Below, one piece after another: positions 23,201 to 36,060 of a stretch of DNA of 64,000 nt. Where the stretch lies: the NCBI GenBank assembly GCA_033065855.1, contig JAVXUO010003142.1:248001-312000 (forward strand), given 5' to 3'. The notes beneath the pieces were generated by a model. It was not told where the DNA came from, ran no database searches, and saw nothing but the letters and a program-made list of their open reading frames with translations. Position numbers and translations under genes: made by a program. Origin of the DNA: Escallonia rubra. Its lineage: Eukaryota; Streptophyta; Magnoliopsida; Escalloniales; Escalloniaceae. Every line of letters starts with the position of its first letter. The first letter of the stretch is position 1.

Positions 23201-26200
23201 TCTCGTCTGCTAGTTCCTCCTCCCAATAGCTGTACTTTAGCTAATTCCTTCCAAGATTTCACGCTTAAACCACGCTCTATTTCCTGAATCATGATGCAGC
23301 TTATGTGACATGGTAAACCCCACTCTTTCTGCTTTGAGCAAGTAAAAGACGTCGGCGTAGAGCAATCTCAACAAGACACTACCCTGACTACATATTTTAA
23401 GAAAACCGTCCACTTCACTGCAATCCAAAACCAAATCAAGGAAGGAAGAAAGCCTTAACAACCTTAACCCTGTTAAGCCAACTCCAAAGACTAGGGGGAG
23501 CCACCACAATCCACTGAATCAACTAGAGTTTACCAGCCAATCAAATTGAAGAATGGAAATAAAGGTAAATGGAAAGTTCAGATATGAGCAATTACCATAA
23601 GAGTTAGCTACACTTGCACCATTTGTTGTGACAGGCTTTTTGATGAGGCTATTTTGAGTTGAGTTGGGTGAGTGGTCCTACAAGGACAGAATGTTGACCA
23701 TGCATAATTTGACTTGTGGACAACCCCCTCAAAATCAAAGGATTGATGTCCCCTCATTTTTGTTTTTGGGGTGGGGGTGTGGGGGTGGTATTGAATTTCT
23801 TTGATTGCAGTTGTTTATAGTTATAGAACCTTTCCCCATAAAACTTCTCTGAAGACACTAAAGTATTGGACTCTTCATAAAAAGCCTGCAGATATCTGCC
23901 ACGAATTCAGTGCTTAGTCAAGCAACGACTGCAAAATGAAAATTGTACAGATGTAACGAGACATAATCCAAAGCAAACAACTTTAAATTTAGAAATGTAC
24001 AGGAGAAAGGAAAATCCGACCCATATTGTAATGACCCAAGTCCACAGCACCTATGAGTTCATGGGTCGGGACTATAAGGCCAATATTATACTATCCGACA
24101 ACTAATGTGGATAATAATAACAAAAGGGAAAAAATCTACCATTTTACCTTGGTTAACGGTTAATATCTTGTTAAGCGTGCTAAATAGCAAAAGTTATTTA
24201 ACGCCTTCATCTTACTTACGCATCATAAATATAACAGTAAATTCGCAGTTAACCATGTTTTAAGATTAACAGAACAATTAACCAGTTAATCAAGATTAGG
24301 GCCTCGCACATAGAGTTCAACAAGATGGTAACAAAAACACAAGGCATAGAAGCAATTAAAGAAGCTTTACTAAATCTTCTTCTCTTTTTTATCTTTTTCA
24401 GTAAGTAACCCAGTTTATTTTATTGGACTTATCTTACTTTCTTTTTTAGCTTATAGGGCCAGAGTGATGCATGTAGTTTTGAAGAAATAAATAAAGGCAA
24501 GCTTGAGGAGGTGGCTCTACTAAACCTAAAGCATGGGATCTTAGTATGAGGAGGTGGCTCAATTGCCATTATACTCATCACGGTGCATACATAGTGAAAC
24601 TCAAAATATTCAACTCAACTAAGCCCTCGTCACAAACTAGTGAGGCTACATGAATCTGTCTCTTCCTCAGCCCTTTCTGAAAACATGTTACAGTACATGT
24701 CTAACACTCAAGTCCCTTCTTACTACTTCTAAGTAATCATGTGCCTCTTTATCTATACCAACTCTTTCAATCCTTATCAGCCGAAGCAATTGTCCCCAAC
24801 TTATTCATAATTGGTCCTATCCCGACCTTCTTGCCAATATTTTCTCTTCAAGAATGTGTGTATGTGGAGAGAGGGAGAAGATAAAAGGCTTCATAGGTAG
24901 CTCTACAATCTTCTTGTTAATATACAGACTGTATAGTTGACTTACCTTGTAGAGAATGCTAATTTGTAGGCAACTAATTTCTAGGAATTCTTGTATATTT
25001 CCTAGTATAGATCCTGTAACTTGTATAAATTGCCTTCTATTCAGATCAATGAAACAACAGAAAGTGCATTTGCTTTCTGAATTATTTCATGGTATCAGAG
25101 CCTTTGGCTCGATTTTTCTGGGGTTTTTCTTCTGGGTTCACTGGTTCTGTTTTCAGTCTCGGGACTGATTTGGTATCGTCACCAGTTCCGGTAACCGTTT
25201 AGTCTCACCGCCACCCCAGGGAGGTGCGCACGGTGGTTTCCGGCCGGTCCTCAAAGTCCGGTGGCTGGGTTCCGGGCGAGTGGGTCTCACGCGCCAGATG
25301 AAGAAATCTGTCCTTCTCTGGCTGGGTTCCCGGCGAGGGGGTCTCAAGCACCAGTTGAAGAAATTTGTCCTTCTCTCACGCGCCGGCGAGTGGAGGCATG
25401 TGGCTGCTCCGATCAGCGTCCGCTTCTTCCTCCGACATTGCTCCGACTTTTCTGGCCTGTCTCAGGTGGTGCTTTTCTATTCTGATATTTTTTGAAGGCA
25501 GTCTTTATCTTGCTATCTTCGGTACAGGGTCTGTGCTTTGCTCCAGTTTTATCTGCTTTTCTTTTGGGTTGTTTTTGGTACTTTGTGTGTTGAACAATGG
25601 TTGGTAGTAAGGTTCAAATAGGTGAGGTGGTTCCAATATTGTCTAAGATTGCTGAAAATAAGCTAAATGGCACTAATTACTTAGATTGGAGCAAAACTGT
25701 AAGAATATATATGCGTAGTATTGATAAGGATGATCATTTGCTTAATGAACCCCCCACTGATGACACTAGGCAATTGTGGTTAAGGGAAGATGCGCGACTC
25801 ATTTTACAGATTTGTAATTCCATTGACAGTGAAGTTCTTAGCCTGATTAATCATTGTGAATTTGTGATAGAACTTATGGATTATCTTGAATTCTTATACT
25901 CTAAGAAAGGCAATATATCCCGGATTTATGATGTCTGTAGGGCTTTCTATCGTCCTGAGAAGGAGACCAAAACTCTCACAGCCTTTTTCATGGATTTCAA
26001 GAAAACCTACGAGGAATTGAACATGTTGCTGCCTTTTAGTTCAGACATCAAAGTACAGCAGGCTCAAAGGGAACAAATGGCGGTGATGAGTTTCTTGGTT
26101 ACACTTCCATCTGCGTTTGACACTGCTAAATCTCATATTCTTTTCGGTATTGATATTACTTCTCTTCAAGAGGTGTTTAGTCGAGTGCTACGCACAGAGT

Positions 26201-29200
26201 CCACTTCATCTAATCAGCAAAGCAGCGTTCTTGTTGCTAGCAGACGAGGGGGGAGTGGAGCTGGCAAAAGGAATAATAACAGAGGAGACAGAGGAGGCGG
26301 AGACCGAGGGGGTAACAATGGAGGAACGAGTGAGATTGTTTGCTATTATTGCAAAGAGCCTGGACACACAAAGCGTTACTGTAAGAAATTACATATTCGC
26401 AACCAGAGAGCTCAAATTACCACTGCTACTGTTGCTGCAACTTCCGGTTCATCTTCTGAGAAAACAGTCACAATCTCAGTTGATGAATATGCCAAATTGT
26501 CTCAGCGTCAAGAATCAGTGAAGGAAACATCACAAGTTGCTGCTTTTGCTGAGTCAGGTAAAAAGTGTCTTATTTCCTCCTCAAACAAATGGGTCATTGA
26601 TTCTGGTGCCATAGATCATATGACAGGTAATCCCAAAATCTTTTCCAGTTTTCAGTCTCACACATCCCCATCTCCTATAACAATAGCTGATGGGTCCAAT
26701 TATACTGTCGAGGGATCTAGGACTGTAAAACCCACTTCTTCTATTACCTTATCTTTTGTACTCCGTTTACCTAGCCTTGCTTTCAATCTGATTTTTGTAA
26801 GCCGTCTCACAAAAGACCTTAATTGTTGTATCTCATTTTTTTCCTGATCACTGTCTTTTTAAGGATCTTATAACAAAGAAGACTATTGGTAAAGGACATG
26901 TATATGATGGTCTTTATATTCTGGATGCATGGGTGCCTCATTCAGTTGCGTGTTCTGGTGTTGTGTCTCCATTTGAAGCTCATTATCGGTTGGGTCATCC
27001 TTCTTTGCCAATGTTGAAGAAGTTGTGTCCTCAGTTTCATGATGTATCTTCAGTGGATTGTGAGTCTTGTCATTTTGCAAAACATCATCGAAGCTCGTTG
27101 AGTCCTAGAGTTAATAAGCGAGCTGAGTTTGCTTTTGAGTTGGTCCATTCTGATGTTTGGGGACCGTGTCCTATTTTGTCTAAAATTGGGTTCAGATATT
27201 TTGTTACATTTGTGGATGATTTCTCTAGAATGACTTGGATTTATTTTATGAAAAATCGTTCTGAGGTGTTTGCTCATTTTTCTGCTTTTTGTGTTGAAAT
27301 CAAAACTCAGTTTAATGTGCCTGTGCATATATTAAGGAGTGATAATGCTAAAGAATATATGTCAGGATCTTTTCAAAATTACATGAACCAACATGGCATC
27401 CTTCATCAATCATCTTGTGCTGATACTCCTGCCCAGAATGGAGTTGCTGAGAGGAAAAATAGACATCTCCTTGAGACTGCTCGGGCATTGTTATTTCAAA
27501 TGAAAGTTCCTAAGCCATTTTGGGCAGATGCTACCTTCACAGCTTGTTTTTTGATCAATCGTATGTCCTCTACAATTCTCAACGGAGATGTTCCTTACAG
27601 TGTCCTTTTTCCTACCAATCCTCTGTTTCCAGTAGAACCACGGACATTTGGGAGTACTTGCTTTGTTCGTGATGTGAGGCCTCATCTTACCAAACTGGAT
27701 CCTAAAGCCCTTAAATGTGTCTTTTTGGGCTATTCACGGCTTCAGAAGGGATAACCGTGCTACTCTCCTGACCTCCACAGATATTTGGTATCAACAAATG
27801 TTGTCTTTTCTGAACACATTCCATTCTTTTCCTCAAAATCTGATTCTAGCAGTAAGGGGGAGGATGATGACTGGTTGATGTATGAGATCTTCTCTTCGAT
27901 ACCGATTGAGCCACCAATTTCTGAGGATAGAACCCTTGAGGATAGTCTGTCTGCTCATGTTTCTATTCCAGTTGAACCATCTAATGCTACTAATGGTGCT
28001 AGTTCTGATGCTGAGCAATCAGAGGATGTGTATTGTTTGGGTGAGCAGGCTATTGTTCCTTCAGCTCCTGTGAAGCCGCCTATTGTTCAAGTCTATTCAT
28101 GGAGGCCTGAACACCATGATACATGCCCTGCACTAGCTCCTTCGTCATCTGATCCTCCATCAAATAATTTTGATTTACCCATTGGTCTTCGTAAAGGTAA
28201 ACGCCAGTGCACCCTTCCTTCCTAAATATCCCATTGCTAATTTCATTTCCTATGATCACTTATCTTCGTCTTCTAGCTCTTTAATTGTCTCTCTAGACTC
28301 TGTTTCAATCCCAAAGACAGTTAAAGAAGCTCTATCCCATCCGGGTTGGCACAATGCTATGCTTGAAGAGATACAGGCTCTGGATGATAATCATACATGG
28401 GATCTTGTCAATTTACCTGAAGGCAAGAAGGCAGTGGGGTGCAAGTGGGTTTATGCTGTTAAATTTAATGCAGATGGCTCAGTGGCTCGACTTAAAGCCA
28501 GATTGGTGGCCAAAGGGTTTGCTCAAACTTATGGAGTTAACTACTCGGACACTTTCTCTCCAATGGCCAAACTCACCTCTGTTTGCTTGTTCATCTCTTT
28601 AGCGGCTTCCCAGAATTGGTCTTTACATCAGCTAGATATCAAGAATGCCTTTCTGCATGGTGATCTTGTGGAAGAGGTGTTTATGGAGCAACCACCAGGT
28701 TTTGTTGCTCAGGGGGAGTATGGCAAGGTATGTCATTTGAAGAAATCTTTGTACGGCCTGAAGCAAAGTCTTTGTGCTTGGTTTGGAAAATTCAGTGAGG
28801 TGGTTCAGGAGTTTGGGTTACAGAAGAGCAAGTGTTACCATTCAGTCTTCTACAGAAAGTCAACTGTTGGGGTTATCCTACTTGTTGTTTATGTTGATGA
28901 TATTGTCATTACGGGAGATGATTGCACATAATCACTTCTCTCAAGACATTCCTACAGACCAAGTTTCATACAAAAGACTTGGGTCAGTTAAAATACTTCT
29001 TGGGAATAGAAATGACAAGAAGCAAGAAGGGAATCTTCCTATCTCAAAGGAAGTATGTTCTTGACCTGCTTGCAGAGACTGGAAAGGCAGGAGCCAAGCC
29101 GTGCAACACACCAATGAATCCTAGTGTTCATCTTACAAAGGATGACGGTGATCGTTTTAATGATCCAGAGAAGTAGAGAAGATTGGTTGGGAAGTTGAAT

Positions 29201-31657
29201 TATCTCACAGTGACTCGTCCAGACATTGCCTATGCAGTTAGCATTGTTAGTCAGTTTATGTCTGAGCCCACAGTTAAACATTGAGCAGCTTTGGAGCAGA
29301 TTTTGTGCTACTTGATGGGAGCTCCAGGCTTGGGCTTGCTATATAGCAACCATGGACACTCTTGCATTGAGTGCTTTTCAGATGCTGATTGGGCTGGATC
29401 GAAACTTGATAGAAAGTCCACTACGGGCTACTGTGTTTTTGTTGGTGGGAATCTAGTCTCTTGGAAAAGTAAGAAACAAAGTGTCGTCTCGCGGTCCAGT
29501 GCAGAATCAGAGTATAGAGCTATGGCTCAATCCACTTGTGAGGTTATGTGGATTTGTCACCTATTAGAAAAAATCAGTTTGAAGCCTCCCTTGCCAGCAA
29601 AACTTTGGTATGATAACCAATCTGCTCTTCACATTGCCTCAAATCTTGTTTACCATGAAAGGACTAAACATATTGAGGTAGATTGTCACTTCATTCGAGA
29701 GAAGATTCAGGAGAATTTGATCTCAACCAGTTATGTGAAGACAGACGAGCAAATGGGGGATATTTTCACAAAGTCCTTAAATGGGACTCGGGTTGAGTAT
29801 CTTCGTAACGAGCTGGGCATGATCAATATCTATGCTCCAGCTTGAGGGGGAGTGTTAATATACAGGCTGTATAGTTGACTTACCTCGTAGAGAATGCTAA
29901 TTTGTAGGCAACTAATTTCTAGGGATTCTTGTATATTTCCTAGTATAGATCCTGTAACTTGTATAAATTGCCTTCTATTCAGATCAATGAAACAACAGAA
30001 AGTGGAATATCAAAAATACTCTAGTGGAATATCAAAAAGAGGCATTCTCATATCTTAGGACACTCTCCCCTAACAATATTCTATGTATGCATTCCCAATT
30101 GCTTATAAACTTACTTCAACAAACTTCCAACCTCTTCTTAAATTTCCTTCATTTTTGAAATGGATACCAAATAAAGTTTCTAATACTTCCCATTTGATCT
30201 AAGAATCTGCCTCTGTGACACACTGTTGCTTCTATGAAGTAAAAAGTGTAGATAGTTTCTAACTGAGACTACGTCTGCCTCAGGTCAAATGTTTTAATCC
30301 ATCATTTTAAGTTTCTCCATGGTTTTCATTTGTACAAGCATCCATGCATAACTAAGAACCTAGTCTTATAAGAATTCCGCTCGAATCTAGATCATGAAAA
30401 CGCCTCCAAAATCTTAGTGGTAGTTGTAAAAAATTACATCAGAAAAGTAGCAGCAGCAGCAGTAGTTGCATCAGAAATTTCTCTACTATCAAAATGAGAA
30501 GCTGTGCACATATGCAATGGTCAATGATGTTTAGGATGTAGGATTGTCGGCTTATAGAACAAGTATTGCTTGCTAGTATTATCTTTGATAACGTTCTCTG
30601 TGCGATAAGCAAAGTCTAGCGTAACCAATGTTCTTCATGCAGTACCTTTGCTGCATGTCGCATGGGTATCTGGCTATCTGTATACTTTAGATGCCCAATT
30701 TCTGCGTATCGTCTCTAGATTTTGGATATCACTGCTGCTACTTAGATTTGGTTGCCGCAAGTCATGAGTCACATATCAACCAAAATTCTCTAAGTAGGTG
30801 TACCCAAACTTTATAGTACACACATTACCTACTATAGCTCATTAGAGCACCATCTCACTCAACGTCTGTACTGAATTATCTGCATTGAATTTCTAGCCTA
30901 TATTATGCAGTAAGAAGCCTTATTCAGGAAAATCTAACGCTAATGGCTTGTTTTCCTAGATTTTAGGAATTAGGAGAAATTAGTATCTGTCCATAGTCTA
31001 GGTTGTTTAGTCTCTCATGGAAGAGAGTGTTTGGCTGGCCTTTTGGCTCGTTTGATCTTTTGTTGTATATCTTGTCCTCACATGTGTAGGCTAATGCCTC
31101 TAGTGTTGTTGGAGCTCTATGGCTTGCCCAAGAGTGTCCTTAGGTTGAATGAATGCTTTTGTCTATTTCTTTTATAAAACAATCCGAATTACCAAAAGCA
31201 AAAAATCATATTCACTGGAAGCTACTAGCTTCATCAATGGAGAGCAAGTGCAGAACAGATTATACAGTTCAAACAGATAAAGAAGTTATTCACTCTAACC
31301 AAGCACAAAATTGAGAGGCAAGGTTACTTGTAGGAGTACCTTCTTGGACCTGGCTGATCTAGATTTCTGGGATAGACCTCTGGGGAATCGAGGTATGCCA
31401 TCATAAAAATCTTCCTCATTGCTCTCATAGCCGGTCATGCCCACCTCACCAAATAAAACTGGTTCGTTTATTTGCATCTCATCTTGCGATTGCTTCTCCA
31501 TGCTTTTCCGCGTGTGTGGAGAAGATGACTTACTCTGCGTGTTAGACTGCACCGACTCACGTGGCCAGTATCCCCCAACACCAGACCCATAAGGATTAAC
31601 ACCTACACGTGAGGACTCCGCATGCGCAGCTGAACCCTTGGAACAAATCCCTCCCAT
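20291..31657 (-). CDS. PSI1-like: PSI1-like protein (PSK SIMULATOR 1 family), first five exons
   Basis: Five exons on the minus strand join in consistent phase: 31657 to 31328 (or 31340, two candidate donors), 21829-21504, 21369-21277, 21194-21110 and 20384-20291. The start codes MGGICSK, an N-myristoylation signal with adjacent Cys, as in Arabidopsis PSI1, which works with phytosulfokine signalling in growth. Exon 1 ends in the family motif [19 protein letters not shown]. Exon 2 has the DUF3475 start ([33 protein letters not shown]). Exons 3-5 continue with [39 protein letters not shown] and [15 protein letters not shown]. The C-terminal DUF668 half is not found in the window, so the gene is either truncated or continues left past the LINE. 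Intron 1 is about 9.5 kb and holds a Ty1/copia element. Family identity is firm; function is by homology. Confidence 0.85.
22135..23600 (-). mobile_element. LINE ORF1-like scrap in intron 1 of the PSI1-like gene
   Basis: Minus-strand frames at 23509-23237 and 23292-23095 contain [32 protein letters not shown] and similar runs that look like the hydrophilic middle of a plant LINE ORF1 protein. No reverse transcriptase accompanies them. The rest of 22135-23090 has no clear gene. This is a weak assignment. Confidence 0.35.
23601..24914. other. Intronic DNA without recognised features
   Basis: AT-rich sequence between the LINE scrap and the copia element. It has a G-rich tract at about 23769-23791 (GGGGTGGGGGTGTGGGGG). 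No coding signal is seen. Confidence 0.5.
24915..25089 (+). repeat. 5' LTR of the copia element
   Basis: A 175-bp LTR, with TG..CA ends, starting TGTTAATATACAGACTG. It is short compared with many plant copia LTRs. Confidence 0.85.
25597..29845 (+). pseudogene. Copia gag-pol polyprotein, broken at several points
   Basis: Gag (25597-26847) starts MVGSKVQIG, has a UBN2/DUF4219-like domain ([13 protein letters not shown]) and a zinc knuckle [14 protein letters not shown]. Protease follows with [11 protein letters not shown]. Integrase (26933-27754) has the [16 protein letters not shown] zinc module and catalytic contexts [16 protein letters not shown] and [16 protein letters not shown]. Reverse transcriptase (28170-28931) has intact [12 protein letters not shown], and RNase H (29291-29845) has [15 protein letters not shown] and ESEYRAM. 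Lesions: a frameshift near 26847, an in-frame stop at 27752, frameshifts near 28200 and 28925, and stops at about 29174 and 29282. All active-site motifs survive despite these, which fits recent decay. Confidence 0.9.
29853..30004 (+). repeat. 3' LTR of the copia element, 3'-truncated
   Basis: It matches the 5' LTR from its first base to about 30004 and then stops before the last 23 bp. Beyond it GTGGAATATCAAAAA occurs twice (about 30003 and 30024), a short duplication at the broken junction. Confidence 0.8.
30005..31327. other. Intron 1 of the PSI1-like gene, no other feature
   Basis: AT-rich sequence with a short CAG/GCA repeat (about 30450). I see no coding signal and no clear transposon end. 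Confidence 0.5.
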
Positions 31658-32688
31658 AGTGATCCTTAAGCTTTAACTCCACCAACAAGCTTCCAGTATA
31701 TATTACTATAAAGCAAGAGTTAGTGGAGAAGAATGATCATCCCCCACCCAGCCCCCAAACAAAGATTCTTTAGTAACTCAACGTCTCAATCCCGCACTGC
31801 ACCCAAAACAAAATCATCAAGGACGTGCAGATTACTTTCTAAAGCTTAATACTAGTCAATCAGGAGGCAACAATGCAACATACAACAATACACCAGTATT
31901 GACTACAAATAGACCATCGAAAAGCAAAAGCAAATACGTAAGATTATGTGCAGTTCAATCTAGGAAGTCAGATCATCGTCAAATAGTGACCAAAACAGGA
32001 ATCATATTTGAGATGATTAGTGTTGATATTATTGTTGTTATTATCATTAATGCCGTTATTAATTTATTGTCATCGTTGTTAATTTATTACCAAAGTCTAC
32101 CATATGTATCTACTATGTATACATAAAATTTGCAGACACTCTTTTTTTTTTTTTACTACAATCAGCAGCAGCAGAAGAAGAAGAAGAAGAAGAAGATACC
32201 CTCGGGAGACAGAAGAGAGGGGGACGAAGTGGATCGTCCGACTAACAAAAAGCAAGGGGAGGAAGAGGATGTACTGAAAATCCAAGCGCAACAAGTCGCC
32301 GCCAAATATGAGTTTTCGTGATGTATAGATACAAGAAACAATGTTAGCAACATTATTGTTACCACAGCCCCCTTGGCAATGGCCGCTGAGATCGACCACC
32401 GCCTTAGACTGGGAATTGGTCAATTCAACGCCAAAGTCAAACACAGACATCACCCCTGTACTCGATTTACCCCTAGAGGCAAAACACAATAAAAAAAAGG
32501 TTAAAATTGGCTCTAAACCTCCTACTTCGATAGCATCCTTCCTACTGAGCATTTGCGCAGAAAGACTTCCGTGCCCAATATACTTATAGATATCTATTTG
32601 TATCTATCTATCTGTTTATAACTATGTATATCTAGTTATATTTATATCTATATACCGTTTTTCGGTGAATCACATATTTTCATGTTAT
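31658..32688 (-). promoter_or_regulatory. Upstream region of the PSI1-like gene
   Basis: Directly upstream (minus strand) of the start codon at 31657. It has a poly-T run at about 32143-32154 and an AGAAGA microsatellite at 32163-32199. A 151-codon minus-strand frame (32552-32097) is open but ends in poly-leucine from the microsatellite, and I recognise no domain; part of it may be leader exon. No TATA box can be assigned with confidence. Confidence 0.35.
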
Positions 32689-34212
32689 TAGAGATGTCAA
32701 ACGGGTGGGACCGCCGACTGGCTGGCCCGACCTAGCCCTAAACTGACCCAGGCTGGCCCGGCCCTCAATATGAACAGTGTCGGCCCTAACCCGTGGGGCC
32801 TTGGGCCAGGGCCAGGGCCAGGCCTGTTTTCTTCCAATTTTCTCTGGCCCAGCCCTAAAAAGGCCCGGGTCAGGCCCTAAAAAACGGGCTGACTTGAAAT
32901 TAGCCCGTTTTTTAGGGCCTGACCCATTTTTTAGAACCGGCCCGTTATTGGCCCCGATTTTGGCCCTCCTCACAGATCTGCTTCTCCTCTCATTCATTTG
33001 ACTCTCTCTCTTCTCCTCTTCGGCCTCTCTTTACCTCACCCACCACCATCACACCTACAGGCTACAGCCACCATAACTTTACCCACGGCCACCCGCCATA
33101 ATCATCCCTGCAACCAGTCACTACTGCTCCGACCAACCACCACCGCACCCATGGCCAAACGCCACCATACCCACACAATCAATATACAACCAATCTCCAC
33201 CATTGACAGATCTGATAAAAGAAAATAAAAAGAAATGCATATAGATCTCTTGGCGTCTCAGGTGTGGTGACGACGACGCTCACGAGGTGGTGACGACGAC
33301 GCTCACGAGGTGGTGACGGCGGTGCTAGCGAACAGCAGCGGCGGTGGCAGCTTTGCCAAGGGCGGTGGTGGCATCTGCATCGCCTTTAGGTGTCGGCATC
33401 GACACAATGTCGTCCTTTAAGCGGCGGCAGCCGGCAGTGAAGGCTTCTGCCGTCAGATCCCACCTCCACCATCGCCTACCATCAACCTCAGCTCTGTCAA
33501 TCTAATCTTTTACCTTTTATGCTTCATTTTTTTTCTCCCTTGAAAGTTAGATCTAAATTAATTTTTTTAATTTTTCTTGCAACTAATTGTGTTGGACTTT
33601 GATCAATTGATGTGGTGAATCAGATAATGGCATGTGGTGGGTGATGGGTGTTGGTGATGGCGACATTGCGAAGGTGGTGGTCGGACGTTCCTGGTAAGTC
33701 GTTAACGGTGGTGTGTATGATGGCGGAGGTGGTGGGTACCTTGTTGTTTGACTGTTTGTAATGGTGGTGGTGGTCATGGTAACGGGTGGGTGGTGATGAA
33801 ACAAGGAGGGGTTACGTTCAATTATCTACGTTTAGAGAGTAAATTGAGAGAGAGGCATCAGCAGTTCAAATCCAAGATCGAGTTTGCAAAAAAAATCCGA
33901 CTTATAAATTGCAAACATACGTTCGCTCTAACGAGAGACTGTAAAGAACTGAGAATGGAATGAAAAGAATTGGGAATGGAATGTTGGAAATGCAACATAA
34001 AACAGGAATAGGAAAAAAAACATAGGCTCGGCCCAGGTCCTTGGCCCGGCTCTAAAGTTAGGGCCTAGGGCTTGGGCCTAAACAGGGCCTCCATTTCTTA
34101 GCTTTGGGCCCAGCCCGATTTTCAAGGCCCGAAGCCCTAAATGGCCCGACCCATTTTCTGGCCCTCTAGGCACGGGCTAGGCCGGCCCGAGCCTGGCTCT
34201 TTGACACCTCTA
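32689..34212. mobile_element. Non-autonomous hAT-like element, about 1.5 kb
   Basis: The left end reads TAGAGATGTCAAACGGG and the right end, reversed, TAGAGGTGTCAAAGAGCC, a TAGAGRTGTCAAA inverted repeat known from plant hAT elements. The 8 bp outside (CATGTTAT and GATGTTAC) match at 6 of 8 positions, a plausible eroded duplication. Both subterminal zones are packed with GGCCC/GGGCC motifs (32720-32960, 34020-34200). The middle has (GGTGGTGACGACGACGCTCACGA) twice near 33270. No transposase is coded. Confidence 0.7.
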
Positions 34213-34889
34213 GATGTTACATAACTATCCACCTAATATGTTGACACGTAACATTAAAAAACTGTTTTTTAATTAACACAAAAGATAATATTTAAATGTT
34301 AAATGACTACATATAGTTCATGTTTGTTTTCTAAAATTTTAAAATCATTCTAAAACATGTAGTCAAAATACATCCAAAAATCATGGTTGATATTATGAAT
34401 ATCAAGCATGACATAGAAATATCATATTTTATTTTTATTTTTGCACCCATTTTATCGAATGTGACAATAGACACTTATACATGATGCTTAATTTTTTTAC
34501 AAAATTCAAATCAATAACTTTAGTTATGCACGCGCGTGTCACGGTGGCTAGTTATCTTAATATATGTATTTGGATTTGGTTGGCAGCTTCTATGACATCC
34601 AAACCTCACATTCTAATTTCTTGAATTTTAAAATGGAGTTAAATAGGTGTTAAATTTTAATTGGTCACAAAATAACCTTTAAACCCATGAACTCCAATCA
34701 TCCAACGCCACTATCTCCATTAACCCACTTCATAATTCACTAACACCTGTTTCTTCCTAATCACATTTCCTCATCAAAACTTCTGCATGAAACCTCACTA
34801 ACCTATCAAAGATTAACACCATTATCAAAGATTAACACCAAGCATTTTTTACTCAAGCAAAAACAGAGTCTAGCATTATGACCAAACGC
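34213..34889. other. AT-rich spacer without recognised genes
   Basis: No coding frame or repeat boundary is seen, apart from a short tandem ATTATCAAAGATTAACACC duplication at about 34801-34840. Confidence 0.45.
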
Positions 34890-34891
34890 CT

Positions 34892-36060
34892 TTACAAATA
34901 TACCTGATGTAGAACCCACAGAAGAAGGAGAACCAGCGAGCGTGTGGGAGGAATCGGCCTGAGGTTGGGGATGGGCCAGCGGCTGGGACTGGGCCTGCGA
35001 CTGTGGCTGGGCCCCCGCCTGCTAGATGTGAGCACTATGTGCCTCGTCATCAATGGGCAATGACGAGACGGAAGCCACCAGGGTGGACGTAGCTCGGCGT
35101 CCACCACGACCACGAATGGCCCGTAATTTATCCATGTTTGACTTCGTGTACAACAAGTCCAAAGAAATTAACAAATTAAAAATAATGTATAGTCCACAAC
35201 ATGTTACAACACTATATAAATGAACCGAGTATATATATGAACCAAGTATAAAAACACTATATGAACCGAGTACTAAAAGAATGCATGTTACAACAGTACA
35301 AGTCAATCATCTTCATTTTGGAAATCATCGCCATCATCATCGTCGAACTCGTCATCCGCTTCTTCTTGGGACTCGTCATCCTCTTCATCGAGTAATTCTT
35401 CATCTTCGTCAGTAGACTCAGCCTCATCATCTTCAACACTTTCTATGTCTTTCGCGTCATCATCTATGACTTCTTCTCCTACATCAAGTGTTGGTTGAAG
35501 AGGGAGATCGTCCTCCTTGTTGTTCACATCAATAGGTACTATGACAGGTGCTTGGTTGGCTTCAAAGGTGTCTACCTTATTGTCAAATGCCACGAGAAAA
35601 TTCTTAGAATTGATAATTGTATACCAACGAGATTTGGGATTTGCGACATCCTCCTCGTAAAAGACTTGTGCAGCTTGACTAGCAAACACAAATGGCTCGT
35701 CTGATGCAAGTCTTGTCTTATCATTGACATCTACAATCCCTTGCGAGCTAACACAGATTCCTTTACTGCATGTGACATTGAACCATGTACACTTGAACAT
35801 TATCCGGTGGTTTTGGGAACCCCAGATATATTAGCTCAACAATCTCATCCAACTCTCCATAAAATTCCATGCAATTCTTGTCATAACTGTCGCTGTTGAC
35901 CAAGACTCCACTATTTTGATTTTGTTTTGTCCGGTCATCATCTTTTACGTTAAACCAAAACACATTGATGATATAGCCTCCATGACAGGGTGCTTGTTTA
36001 CTAGGGCCTTGAGCTAGTAATTTCAATAAGGAGGCTATTGGAGCATCGACCGATTGAACC
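34892..36060 (-). pseudogene. CACTA (En/Spm) transposase C-terminal fragment, DUF4216 region
   Basis: The minus-strand frame 36026-35763 contains GGYIINVFWFNVKDDDRTKQNQNSGVL (in pieces) and YGELDEIVELIYLG. After a frameshift near 35800 the next frame has MFKCTWFNVT, EPFVFASQAAQVFYEED and an acidic C-terminal tail (35500-35303). This pattern is the DUF4216 domain plus acidic tail found at the C-terminus of plant En/Spm transposases, which cut and paste CACTA elements. The catalytic part is absent. A further frame (35150-34892) starts MDKLRAIRGRGGRR and may begin a second element protein. No CACTA end is visible. Confidence 0.65.

Larger units (their letters stand above)
24915..30004 (+). mobile_element. 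Ty1/copia retrotransposon with both LTRs, inactive
   Basis: The left LTR is 24915-25089 (starts TGTTAATATACAG, ends TTTCA). It is followed directly by the primer site TGGTATCAGAGC (25090-25101), complementary to initiator methionine tRNA. The right LTR starts at 29853 after the purine tract GAGGGGGA and matches the left to about 30004, where it loses the last 23 bp or so. The two LTRs differ at only a few positions, so insertion is not ancient. Internal order is gag, protease, integrase, reverse transcriptase, RNase H, as in Ty1/copia. It is antisense to the PSI1-like gene, inside its intron 1. No clear target duplication survives. Confidence 0.9.

Noticed and set aside
32097-32552. 151-codon minus-strand frame upstream of the PSI1-like gene
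   Set aside because: The last third is poly-leucine from a microsatellite and no domain is recognised. It may be leader sequence, so I did not call a gene.
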